Position numbers and translations under genes: made by a program. DNA of 64,000 nucleotides, taken from positions 92,981-156,980 of the forward strand of contig NZ_BAAAEN010000014.1 of the NCBI RefSeq assembly GCF_039523035.1. Direction: 5' to 3'. Below are positions 1 through 7,503 of the stretch, one piece after another (the stretch's first letter is position 1; every line of letters begins with the position of its first letter). The DNA comes from Pigmentiphaga daeguensis. Its GTDB lineage: Bacteria > Pseudomonadota > Gammaproteobacteria > Burkholderiales > Burkholderiaceae_B. The notes under the pieces are model-generated. The model ran no database searches and was not told the origin of the DNA. It saw only the letters and a program-made list of their open reading frames with translations.

Positions 1-953
1 GGCAACTGGGTGCAGTATTCGACGCAGCGGCGCACGTCGTCGATGTCGGAGAAGTCGAGCCCGGGCGAGATGCCCTGGCTGTAGCAGTTCAAGGCCAGGG
101 TGACCAGGTCGACGTTGCCGGTGCGTTCGCCGTGGCCGAACAGGCAGCCCTCGATGCGCTCGGCGCCGGCCAGCACGGCCATCTCGGCCGCCGCGACCGC
201 GGTGCCGCGGTCGTTGTGCGGGTGGACGCTGAGGATGATGCTGTCGCGATTGGCCAGGTTGCGGTGCATCCACTCGATCTGGTCGGCGTAGATGTTGGGC
301 ATCGCGCACTCGACCGTGGCGGGCAGGTTCAGGATGATCTTGCGGTTGGGCGTCGCGCCCCAGGCCTCGACCACCGCATCGCACACTTCCTTGGCGAAAT
401 CGAGCTCGGACGAACTGAACACCTCGGGCGAATACTGGTAGACCCATTCGGTGTCAGGACGCGCGTCGGTCAACTCCTTGATGAGACGGGTGCCTTCCAG
501 CGCGATCTGCTTGACTTCTTCGCGCGACATGCCGAACACGATGCGGCGGAAGGCCGGCGCAATGGCGTTGTACATGTGCACGATCACCCGGCGGCCGCCC
601 TCGACCGACTCGATGGTGCGGCGGATCAGTTCTTCGCGCGATTGCGTCAGCACCTCGATGGTGACGTCCTCGGGCACCCGGTTCTGGTCGATCAGGCCGC
701 GGATGAAGTCGAAATCCGTCTGCGAGGCCGAGGGAAAGCCGACCTCGATTTCCTTGAAACCGATCTCGACCAGCTTCTCGAACATGCGCGTCTTGCGCTC
801 GCCGTTCATGGGCTCGATCAGGGCCTGGTTGCCGTCGCGCAGATCGGTGCTCATCCAGATCGGCGCCTTGGTCATGCGGCGGTTGGGCCAGCTACGCTCG
901 GAAAAGTCGTAGGCGGGAAAGGGGCGGTATTTCGCCTCGGGATTCTTCAACAT
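1..953 (-). CDS. leuA: 2-isopropylmalate synthase, N-terminal part (runs off left edge)
   Basis: This enzyme condenses acetyl-CoA with 2-oxoisovalerate in the first committed step of leucine synthesis. About 317 N-terminal residues are present; the rest lies beyond the left edge. The start MLKNPEAKYRPF and the motif WMSTDLRDGNQAL (about residues 33-45) are typical of the long LeuA form. SVHPHNDRGTA, near the visible end, carries the metal-binding histidines of the HMGL-like TIM barrel. The ATG at 953 is the first in-frame start next to the conserved N-terminus. A possible leucine leader peptide ends 90 bases upstream. Identification is secure; the C-terminal regulatory domain cannot be judged here. 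Confidence 0.96.
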   Translation of the reverse strand, partial: MLKNPEAKYRPFPAYDFSERSWPNRRMTKAPIWMSTDLRDGNQALIEPMNGERKTRMFEKLVEIGFKEIEVGFPSASQTDFDFIRGLIDQNRVPEDVTIEVLTQSREELIRRTIESVEGGRRVIVHMYNAIAPAFRRIVFGMSREEVKQIALEGTRLIKELTDARPDTEWVYQYSPEVFSSSELDFAKEVCDAVVEAWGATPNRKIILNLPATVECAMPNIYADQIEWMHRNLANRDSIILSVHPHNDRGTAVAAAEMAVLAGAERIEGCLFGHGERTGNVDLVTLALNCYSQGISPGLDFSDIDDVRRCVEYCTQL

Positions 954-1042
954 GATGGACTGCTCCTGCTACTGCGGACTCGGAATGGACGGATGGACCG
1001 TGTGAGTGGCCGAGAGGGGGCTGCCGAACTGCCACGGGGACG

Positions 1043-1165
1043 CTAGGCCCGGCAACCGATCGGTAGTAGTAGCGAGGAGGCGATGAGGGCGACGATCGCG
1101 CGCACGTCGGCACCCGGCGCGGCTTGGCGCAGGGAGGCGGCGGAGCGGATGGCGGATGTGGCCAT
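1043..1165 (-). CDS. putative leucine leader peptide upstream of leuA
   Basis: A 40-residue reading frame ends 89 bases before the leuA start. Near its end are three consecutive CTA leucine codons (positions 1072 to 1064), in the context IASSLLLPIG. CTA is a rare codon in DNA this GC-rich, and runs of it are the control codons of the enterobacterial leuL leader. The ATG at 1165 has no convincing ribosome-binding site, so the true start may be a later GTG. The space between the peptide and leuA can form overlapping hairpins (GTGGC at 1006-1010 with GCCAC at 1031-1035; CCGTG at 999-1003 with CACGG at 1033-1037). No T-run follows them, so a classical terminator is not visible. The leader role is inferred. 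Confidence 0.4.
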   Translation of the reverse strand: MATSAIRSAASLRQAAPGADVRAIVALIASSLLLPIGCRA

Positions 1166-1262
1166 GGTTGCGATCGTGCTTGGGGAAAAATGCGGATAGA
1201 TGTGATAGTCAACCACAAATTCGGATTGCTGGCAAGCCGCCTGGGCAAAAACTACGACGCCA

Positions 1263-1682
1263 TCAGGCACCGGCGATGTCGGCGAGATGGTCGGCCGTCC
1301 ATATGGGGAACGGAGCCTGCGCCCGCAAGGCCAGCAGGTCCGCATCGCCAGTCACCAGGGCCTCGGCCCCGGCGATATGGGCGAGCACGACGAAGACCTG
1401 GTCCTTCTTATCACGGCATTCGGGCAGGATCGGCCAGACGGCGGGCAACGTGACAACCTCGGCATACGGAAGAAAATCCGCGAGCAGGTCGTTCTGGTCA
1501 CTCGCTGACAACCGGAACTTGGGATAAGCCAGGACACGCAGCAATTCATTGGCGGTAGCCCGGCAGACCAGAGGCGCAAGCCTGCCATCCTGCCAGGCCC
1601 GACGCATCCAAGCCAGCCGGCCTGAGGTGAACATCAGCGCCGACAGCACGATGTTGGTGTCGAGCACGACGCGACGCGTCAT
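1263..1682 (-). CDS. PIN-domain toxin of a type II toxin-antitoxin pair
   Basis: This 139-residue protein has the PIN ribonuclease fold. It begins MTRRVVLDTNIVLSAL, whose DTN holds the first catalytic aspartate, and ends with TGDADLLAL, which holds the late acidic residues. PIN toxins of this family cut RNA and are blocked by a co-encoded antitoxin. The ATG at 1682 is chosen because it overlaps the antitoxin stop in an ATGA junction, which implies translational coupling. An in-frame start four codons upstream is less likely. It belongs to the broader PIN toxin family, COG1569-like, rather than classic short VapC. Confidence 0.82.
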   Translation of the reverse strand: MTRRVVLDTNIVLSALMFTSGRLAWMRRAWQDGRLAPLVCRATANELLRVLAYPKFRLSASDQNDLLADFLPYAEVVTLPAVWPILPECRDKKDQVFVVLAHIAGAEALVTGDADLLALRAQAPFPIWTADHLADIAGA

Positions 1683-1897
1683 CGCCGTGCCCAAGCAAGG
1701 GCCTCTTCGATATCCTGCTCGGTGATGCCCAGTTGCTCCAGCTTGTCACGGACGGCTTGAGCCTGATGGACCCTGACCGGGGTCAATACGATGCGTCCGT
1801 TCTCGACCGTTACGTCGAAATAGTCCGTCTCGTCCACGCTGGAGACCGCGGCCTTGGGCAAGGTGATCTGGTTTTTCGATGTCAACTTGGCAAGCAT
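1679..1897 (-). CDS. AbrB/SpoVT-type antitoxin
   Basis: This 72-residue protein starts MLAKLTSKNQITLPKA, the swapped-hairpin AbrB/MazE DNA-binding signature. Its C-terminal half (DKLEQLGITEQDIEEALAWAR) is predicted helical and would wrap the toxin. It sits directly before the PIN toxin with a four-base overlap. The ATG at 1897 is preceded by GGAG six bases upstream. A palindrome 37 bases further upstream is a good autoregulatory operator. Confidence 0.85.
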   Translation of the reverse strand: MLAKLTSKNQITLPKAAVSSVDETDYFDVTVENGRIVLTPVRVHQAQAVRDKLEQLGITEQDIEEALAWARR

Positions 1898-1933
1898 AGG
1901 AAACTCCACAAACCAATAATTCTTACTTCCTTA

Positions 1934-1948
1934 CTTGATCATATCAAG
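1934..1948. promoter_or_regulatory. palindromic operator upstream of the AbrB-PIN pair
   Basis: A perfect inverted repeat, CTTGAT-cat-ATCAAG, lies 37 bases before the antitoxin start in an AT-richer stretch. Antitoxins of this class usually repress their own operon, so it is the likely autoregulatory site. It also lies about 90 bases upstream of the divergent acyl-CoA synthetase. Confidence 0.5.
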
Positions 1949-2040
1949 GAATCACGCTCTATCTAAGTCCGGGGTAAACCCGGGATACCCCCCTGCCCAA
2001 CGCCGGTTCACCATCATCCGATAACCAGAAGGAGACTGCC

Positions 2041-3939
2041 GTGGCAAGCTACCAGGCCTTCCATGCCCGCTCGGTGGACCAACCCGGGCCATTCTGGAGC
2101 GAGCAGGCCCGGCTCGTCGACTGGCACGCGCCGGCCGCCCAGCCCCTGGACCTGTCGCATCCTCCCTTCTCGCGCTGGTTCGTCGGCGGACTGACCAATC
2201 TCTGCCATAACGCGGTCGACCGGCACCTGGCCGAACGCGGCGGCCAGCCCGCGCTGATCCACGTCTCGACCGAAACCGGCACCGAGTCCGCCTACTCCTA
2301 CGCGCAGTTGCACGACGAAGTGAACCGGATGGCCGCGGTGATGCAGGCCCTGGGCGTGCGGCGCGGCGACCGGGTGCTGATCTACATGCCCATGATCCCC
2401 GAGGCCGCGTTCGCGATGCTGGCCTGCGTGCGGATCGGCGCCATCCACTCGGTGGTGTTCGGCGGCTTCGCCTCGGCCAGCCTGGCCACGCGCATCGACG
2501 ATGCCCGGCCGACGCTGGTGGTGTCGGCCGATGCCGGATCGCGCGCGGGCAAGGTGATCCCCTACAAGCCCCTGCTGGACGAGGCGCTGCGCCTGGCCTC
2601 GCATGCGCCGGCCAGCGTGCTGCTGGTGGACCGGGGCCTGGCGCCCATGTCCTTGCAGGAAGGGCGGGACCACGACTACACGGCGCTGCGCGAGCGGCAT
2701 GCGCATGCCCGCATTCCCTGCGTCTGGCTGGAGTCGAACGAGCCCTCCTACATCCTCTACACCTCCGGCACCACGGGCAAGCCCAAGGGCGTACAGCGCG
2801 ACACCGGCGGCTACGCCGTGGCGCTGGCCGCGTCGATGCGCCACATCTTCTGCGCGCAAGCGGGCGACGTGATGTTCACCACCTCCGACGTCGGCTGGGT
2901 GGTGGGCCACAGCTACATCGTCTACGGGCCGCTGATCGCAGGCATGACGACGCTGATGTACGAAGGCACGCCGGTGCGCCCCGATGGCGCGATCTGGTGG
3001 AAGCTGGTGGAGCAGTACCGCGTCACCCACATGTTCAGCGCGCCCACCGCGATACGGGTGCTGAAGAAGCAGGATCCGGAAACCCTGCGCCGCCATGATC
3101 TTTCCACGCTGCGCACCTTGTTCCTGGCCGGCGAGCCGCTGGACGAGCCCACCGCGCGCTGGATACACGAGGCCATCGGCAAGCCGGTGGTCGACAACTA
3201 CTGGCAGACCGAGACCGGCTGGCCCATGCTGGCGCTGCCGCGCGGAGTGGAGGATCTGCCCACCAAGTTCGGCTCGCCCGGCCTGCCGGTGTACGGCTAT
3301 CGGCTGAAGATCGTGGACGAACAGACGGGCGAGCCGTGCCCGCCCGGGCGCAAGGGCGTGGTGGCGCTGGAGGCGCCGCTGCCGCCGGGCTGCATGACCA
3401 CGGTCTGGGGCGATGACGAACGCTACGTCTCCACCTACTGGTCGGGCTTTCCCGGCAAGCTGCTGTATTCCAGCTTCGACTGGGGCATCCAGGACGAGGA
3501 CGGCTACGTCACCATCCTGGGCCGCACCGACGACGTCATCAACGTCGCGGGACATCGGCTGGGCACGCGCGAAATCGAGGAAAGCGTCTCCAGCCATCCG
3601 GACATCGCCGAGGTCGCCGTGGTGGGCGTGCAGGACGCGCTGAAGGGCCAGGTGGCGATGGCCTTCGCCATCGCGCGCAGCGTCGAGCGTGCCGCGACAC
3701 CCGAAGGTCGCATGCGGCTGGAAGGCGAGGTCATGCAGACGGTCGAGCGCCGGCTGGGCGCGGTGGCCCGCCCGGCGCGGGTGTTCTTCGTGAACGCGCT
3801 GCCCAAGACACGCTCGGGCAAGCTGCTGCGGCGGGCCATCCAGGCCATTGCCGAAGGGCGCGACCCCGGCGACCTCACCACCATCGAGGACGCCGGCGCG
3901 TTGCAGCAGTTGAAAGAGGCGATGTTTCCGCCGGCCTAG
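2041..3939 (+). CDS. prpE: propionyl-CoA synthetase
   Basis: This 632-residue AMP-forming acyl-CoA synthetase activates propionate, or a similar short acid, to its CoA thioester. The N-terminal ACAS extension with PGPFW, the phosphate-binding loop YTSGTTGKPKGV (about 239-250) and the C-terminal catalytic lysine in PKTRSGKLLRR (K594) are all present. The length and opening match PrpE better than acetyl-CoA synthetase. The GTG start at 2041 has a GGAG seven bases upstream. The gene stands alone, without prpBCD; its 3' end overlaps the convergent LysR gene by four bases. Confidence 0.9.
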   Translation: MASYQAFHARSVDQPGPFWSEQARLVDWHAPAAQPLDLSHPPFSRWFVGGLTNLCHNAVDRHLAERGGQPALIHVSTETGTESAYSYAQLHDEVNRMAAVMQALGVRRGDRVLIYMPMIPEAAFAMLACVRIGAIHSVVFGGFASASLATRIDDARPTLVVSADAGSRAGKVIPYKPLLDEALRLASHAPASVLLVDRGLAPMSLQEGRDHDYTALRERHAHARIPCVWLESNEPSYILYTSGTTGKPKGVQRDTGGYAVALAASMRHIFCAQAGDVMFTTSDVGWVVGHSYIVYGPLIAGMTTLMYEGTPVRPDGAIWWKLVEQYRVTHMFSAPTAIRVLKKQDPETLRRHDLSTLRTLFLAGEPLDEPTARWIHEAIGKPVVDNYWQTETGWPMLALPRGVEDLPTKFGSPGLPVYGYRLKIVDEQTGEPCPPGRKGVVALEAPLPPGCMTTVWGDDERYVSTYWSGFPGKLLYSSFDWGIQDEDGYVTILGRTDDVINVAGHRLGTREIEESVSSHPDIAEVAVVGVQDALKGQVAMAFAIARSVERAATPEGRMRLEGEVMQTVERRLGAVARPARVFFVNALPKTRSGKLLRRAIQAIAEGRDPGDLTTIEDAGALQQLKEAMFPPA

Positions 3940-4838
3940 CGCTTGGCGGCCGCGGCCAGCGCCTGGCAGAAGGCCCGCGCCGCGGGCCCCGGCGGCGCGT
4001 CCACCCGATGCGCCAGATAGGCCTCCGACGCCAGCGAGCTGTCGCGGCCCAGCGCCGACACGGCCAACCGCACCAGCCGGCCCTCGGCCAGGTCCCGCTC
4101 CACCTGCCATGCCGGCAGGCGCCCCCAGCCCACGCCCGCAAGGATGAGCTGGTGCTTGGTGTCCTGCGTGTTGACGCGGCAGGTCTGCGGCGAAAGCACG
4201 CCGAAGTCCTGTCCCGGCGTCAACGAGGAAGGATCGGCCAGCACGATCTGCAGATGGCCGGCCAGGTCCGCCATCTGCAAGGGCAGGGCCATTGCCGCCA
4301 GCGGGTGGGATGCGCCGGCCACCGCCACCACCTCGACCGCCGCCAGGGCTTGCATGGCGATCTTCGGACTGCGAAAGTGCTCGCCCACCGTGATGCCCAC
4401 GCCATAGCGCCGATCGAGCAGGCCCGACAGCGGCCCGCCCAGCGGCTCGACCGCCAGCCGCACCGCCACGGCCGGGTAGCGGGACCGCATGACGTTCAGG
4501 GCCTGCGCGACCCAGGCGATGGGGAACAGCGTATCGACCACCAGCGCAAGCTCGAGTTCGACACCTTCGCCCATGCCTCGGGCCCGCGCACGCATGGCGT
4601 CCACGCGCAGCAGAATATCCCGTACGTTGGACAATAGGGCCTGCCCCTCGTGAGTCAGGACAGGGCGATGTCCGCCGCGATCGAACAGCGCGACGCCCAG
4701 TTCTCCTTCCATCCTGGCGATGGCATGGCTGACGGCCGACTGCGCGCGCCGCAGCCGGCCGGCCCCCGCCCGGAAGCTTCCCGTTTCCGCCACGGCGGCG
4801 AACACACGCATCTGGTCCAGGGTCAGGGCGTCGATCAT
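3936..4838 (-). CDS. LysR-family transcriptional regulator
   Basis: This 300-residue protein has the LysR helix-turn-helix at residues 4-62 (LDQMRVFAAVAETGSF and QSAVSHAIARME) followed by a substrate-binding co-inducer domain. It is divergent from an MFS transporter, with a strong inverted repeat between them, so it probably controls that transporter and itself. Its ligand cannot be read from the sequence. Its stop overlaps the convergent prpE by four bases. Confidence 0.9.
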   Translation of the reverse strand: MIDALTLDQMRVFAAVAETGSFRAGAGRLRRAQSAVSHAIARMEGELGVALFDRGGHRPVLTHEGQALLSNVRDILLRVDAMRARARGMGEGVELELALVVDTLFPIAWVAQALNVMRSRYPAVAVRLAVEPLGGPLSGLLDRRYGVGITVGEHFRSPKIAMQALAAVEVVAVAGASHPLAAMALPLQMADLAGHLQIVLADPSSLTPGQDFGVLSPQTCRVNTQDTKHQLILAGVGWGRLPAWQVERDLAEGRLVRLAVSALGRDSSLASEAYLAHRVDAPPGPAARAFCQALAAAAKR

Positions 4839-4843
4839 GATCG

Positions 4844-4872
4844 ATTATTTGGATAGAAAACATCTAAATAAT
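4844..4872. promoter_or_regulatory. LysR operator between the regulator and the MFS gene
   Basis: Arms ATTATTTGGAT (4844-4854) and ATCTAAATAAT (4862-4872) are inverted repeats with one mismatch and a 7-base spacer. The site is AT-rich, begins six bases from the LysR start and lies 60 bases from the MFS start. This placement is typical of a LysR recognition and autoregulation site. Confidence 0.6.
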
Positions 4873-4932
4873 GTCACTTTTGTCGATCGACGGCCAACCC
4901 TATGCTGGCAGCCTGACGAACAGGAATGCACG

Positions 4933-6123
4933 ATGCGGGCAAGCCATCAAGACATCGCGGTACGGGAAAAGAACAGCTGGGCGAGTGTCGCGGTCATCGT
5001 CGGCGGCGGCGTGGTGCTGGCGCTGCAGGTCGGCAAGGCCTCGATCGCCGCGCCGCTGCTGCGCGCCGACATGGGACTGGACCTGGCCGCCATCGGCTGG
5101 CTCACGGCCGTCATCGCCGTGCTCGGCATGCTGGGCGGCATGCCCGCCGGATCGCTGGTGGCGGCCCGTGGCGACCGCCACGTCTTTCTTGCCGGCCTGG
5201 GCACCAGCGCGCTGGGCGCGGCACTGGGCGCGGGCGCGCCCGGCTATGCCTGGCTGCTGGCTTCCCGTCTGCTCGAAGGCCTGGGGTTCCTGCTGGTGGT
5301 CGTCGCCGGGCCGGCGCTGCTGCAACGCGTGGTCGCCGCCGCACAGCGCGATCTGGCCTTCGCGCTGTGGAGCTGCTTCATGCCCACCGGCATCGCGCTG
5401 GCGATGTTGCTCGGTCCCCTGTTCTCGTCCTGGCGGATCTTGTGGTGGAGCAGCGCGGCGCTATCGTTGGCCGCTGCGGCCTCCGTCCTGCTGCTTCCTC
5501 CTTCGGCGCGCGGCGCTTGGCGGGGATGGCGCGACACGGGCCGCGACGCGCTGGCGACGCTGCGTGGCCGGGACCCCTTGCTGCTGGCCGCGGGATTCGG
5601 ACTGTACAGCCTGCAGTTCTTCGCGCTGTTCAATTTCCTGCCCATCCTGCTGACCGAACGGATGAGGATGCCGCTACAGACCGCCGGGCTCCTGGCCGCC
5701 GCGGCCACGGCGGCCAACATCGCCGGCAATCTCTGCGCCGGCATCCTGATGGAGCGCGGGGTGGCCAGATGGGCGCTGGTGGCCTGCGGCAGCGTCGTCA
5801 TGGGCCTGGCGGGAAGCGGGGTCTTCCTGTCCGTGCTGCCCGACGCCGGCAGCTTCGCGCTGTGCATGCTTTTCTCGGCCGCCGGCGGACTGATCCCCGC
5901 CACGCTGCTGGCGACGGCTCCGCGCGCGGCGCCCAGTCCGGCCCGGGTGCCGCTGGTGGTCGGGCTGATGATGCAAGGCAACAACCTGGGCCAGGTCGTG
6001 GGTCCGGCCGCGGTCGGCGGCCTGATCCAGTCATACGGCTGGCCCGCCGCGGCGGGCATCGCCGGCGTGGCGGGCGTGCTGGCGCTGGCCGTGGCCCTGG
6101 GACTACGACAGTCCGGAAGATGA
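4933..6123 (+). CDS. MFS transporter
   Basis: This 396-residue protein has about twelve hydrophobic segments, beginning with SVAVIVGGGVVLALQVG. The loop RGDRHVFLAG after segment 2 is a variant of the MFS motif A. It resembles CynX/NimT-type or organic-acid permeases, but the substrate is unknown. The ATG at 4933 has AGGA ten bases upstream and starts just before the first membrane segment. It is divergent from, and probably regulated by, the LysR gene. Confidence 0.85.
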   Translation: MRASHQDIAVREKNSWASVAVIVGGGVVLALQVGKASIAAPLLRADMGLDLAAIGWLTAVIAVLGMLGGMPAGSLVAARGDRHVFLAGLGTSALGAALGAGAPGYAWLLASRLLEGLGFLLVVVAGPALLQRVVAAAQRDLAFALWSCFMPTGIALAMLLGPLFSSWRILWWSSAALSLAAAASVLLLPPSARGAWRGWRDTGRDALATLRGRDPLLLAAGFGLYSLQFFALFNFLPILLTERMRMPLQTAGLLAAAATAANIAGNLCAGILMERGVARWALVACGSVVMGLAGSGVFLSVLPDAGSFALCMLFSAAGGLIPATLLATAPRAAPSPARVPLVVGLMMQGNNLGQVVGPAAVGGLIQSYGWPAAAGIAGVAGVLALAVALGLRQSGR

Positions 6124-6133
6124 ATGGCAGGGA

Positions 6134-6140
6134 CTTGAAA
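6134..6140 (+). promoter_or_regulatory. possible heat-shock sigma factor -35 element
   Basis: CTTGAAA matches the sigma-32 -35 consensus exactly and lies 86 bases before a small heat-shock gene. A good -10 (CCCCAT-like) is not visible at the right spacing, so this is only a candidate. Confidence 0.3.
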
Positions 6141-6226
6141 TGCGCGCGATCGTCCAGAGATTGGGTTCAGGGGATGCCGCAATCGGGTCCCCGGTGAAAC
6201 TTGCTGACTATCAGGAGATTCGAGCC

Positions 6227-6697
6227 ATGAACGCTACTTTTTCGCTGGCGCCCTTGTTCCGCCAATCGGTCGGATTCGACCGCTTCAATGACCTTTTCGA
6301 GTCCGTCTTGCGCAACGACACGGGCAGCACCTATCCGCCCTACAACGTCGAGAAGCGCGGCGACGACGACTACCGCATCGTGATCGCGGCGGCCGGGCTA
6401 CGCAACGAAGACCTGGACCTGCAGGTCGAGAGCGGCGTGCTGACCGTGACCGGCGGCCGCCGTGAAAAAAGCGAAGAGGCCGTCACCTACCTGCACCAGG
6501 GCATCGCGCAACGCGCGTTCAAGCTGTCGTTCCGCTTGGCCGACCATATCGAAGTGCGCGGAGCGCATCTCGAGAACGGCCTGTTGAACATCGACCTGGT
6601 CCGGGAAGTGCCCGAGGCGGCCAAGCCCCGGCGCATCGAGATCGGCAGCGCCGCCCCCACGCCGCGCGAGCAACCCGCGCTGGCCAACGCCGCCTGA
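6227..6697 (+). CDS. small heat-shock protein, Hsp20/IbpA type
   Basis: This 156-residue holdase has an N-terminal arm (FSLAPLFRQSVGFDRFNDLF), an alpha-crystallin domain at about 38-130 (YNVEKRGDDDYRIVIAAAGL to HLENGLLNIDLVREVPE) and a short C-terminal tail. The PYNVE opening of the domain and the L-N-I core near the end are IbpA-like. It binds unfolding proteins in the cytoplasm. The ATG at 6227 has AGGAG nine bases upstream; earlier in-frame starts lack this. Confidence 0.93.
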   Translation: MNATFSLAPLFRQSVGFDRFNDLFESVLRNDTGSTYPPYNVEKRGDDDYRIVIAAAGLRNEDLDLQVESGVLTVTGGRREKSEEAVTYLHQGIAQRAFKLSFRLADHIEVRGAHLENGLLNIDLVREVPEAAKPRRIEIGSAAPTPREQPALANAA

Positions 6698-6703
6698 CGG
6701 CAC

Positions 6704-6731
6704 GGCGGAGCGGCAACGCTCCGCCCTTCTT
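6704..6731 (+). terminator. terminator after the small heat-shock gene
   Basis: Arms GGCGGAGC (6704-6711) and GCTCCGCC (6718-6725) form a perfect 8-bp stem with a 6-base loop, followed by the pyrimidine tract CTTCTTCC. It sits between two convergent genes. Confidence 0.6.
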
Positions 6732-6733
6732 CC

Positions 6734-7378
6734 TTACGCCGCTGCATCCCACACGTCGTGGCTGCGCGGCGTATCGATGCGATAGTCCGTATAGGGCCGC
6801 TGCAGCAGCTCGGCTCCCAGCCGCCTGGCCGCGCCGACCGGGTCGCGGGGGTCGCGCGCGACTTCGCCCCGGCGATTGCCCGAACCGTGCACATAGCCGA
6901 CGAAGGCCGAATGGCTGTACCGGGCGAATTCCTGCACCTGGTGCACGATGCCCAATCCCGCTCCGGGATAGCTTTCTTCCGAGGCCAGCGTCAGCGCCAG
7001 CCGCTTGCCCTGCATGCGCGTCATCACCTCGGCATGATGCGGGTAGGCGGCCGAGTAATAGGCGAACGACCGGTCGAAGAAAGCCTTGGTCTGCGCCGAC
7101 ATTCCGTACCAGTAGATGGGCGTGCAGAACACCACGCCGGCGGCGGGCAGGAACTCTTCCAGGAAGAGTTCGCCGTAGCGATCGGCCGGCAGCCCGGACG
7201 CAGGCGTACGGTCGCCCAGGAATCCGCTGATGTAGTCGTCCAGGAAACGCAGGCGTGGGGCAAGTCCCGCCTCCTGCGCGCCGGTCTCGACCGCGCGGGC
7301 CAGCAGTGCACTGTTGCCGTCCCGGCGGGGGCTGCCGACCAGGATGAGTATCGAAGAAGATGAGTCCATGTCATGCAT
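6734..7378 (-). CDS. NADPH-dependent FMN reductase / flavodoxin-fold quinone reductase
   Basis: This 214-residue protein has the flavodoxin-like FMN-binding opening ILVGSPRRDGNSALLARA (about 9-26) and the second flavin loop CTPIYWYGMSAQTKAFFDR (about 85-103). Such enzymes reduce FMN, quinones or chromate with NAD(P)H. The start may be the ATG at 7378 or one three codons later. It is divergent from a LysR regulator with a perfect palindrome between them, so that regulator probably controls it. Confidence 0.85.
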   Translation of the reverse strand: MHDMDSSSSILILVGSPRRDGNSALLARAVETGAQEAGLAPRLRFLDDYISGFLGDRTPASGLPADRYGELFLEEFLPAAGVVFCTPIYWYGMSAQTKAFFDRSFAYYSAAYPHHAEVMTRMQGKRLALTLASEESYPGAGLGIVHQVQEFARYSHSAFVGYVHGSGNRRGEVARDPRDPVGAARRLGAELLQRPYTDYRIDTPRSHDVWDAAA

Positions 7379-7469
7379 TCCCGTAGAAAGAAGTTTCCCG
7401 GACTCGCCGGGGATGGAAAGAATGTAGGGGCATGCCGCGGTTATTGGCGAATGAGCTTCTTTCCAATAG

Positions 7470-7486
7470 GATGAATTGAATTCATC
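7470..7486. promoter_or_regulatory. palindromic operator between the FMN reductase and LysR genes
   Basis: GATGAATT-g-AATTCATC is a perfect 8+1+8 inverted repeat, 17 bases before the LysR start. Its place in the divergent promoter region suggests a LysR binding site. Confidence 0.5.
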
Positions 7487-7503
7487 TCCAGGCCACTCAT
7501 CCA

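Noticed and set aside
2014..4863. Minus-strand open frame of 949 codons spanning prpE and the LysR gene
   Set aside because: It runs through the LysR gene in another frame and antisense to prpE, with arginine-, alanine- and histidine-rich text and no motifs.
4926..6197. Plus-strand frame of 423 codons overlapping the MFS gene
   Set aside because: Arginine-rich out-of-frame reading of the transporter; the true frame has membrane helices.
6204..6217. RNA thermometer over the heat-shock gene ribosome-binding site
   Set aside because: CTGA-cta-TCAG is only a 4-bp stem at the edge of AGGAG, too weak to call.
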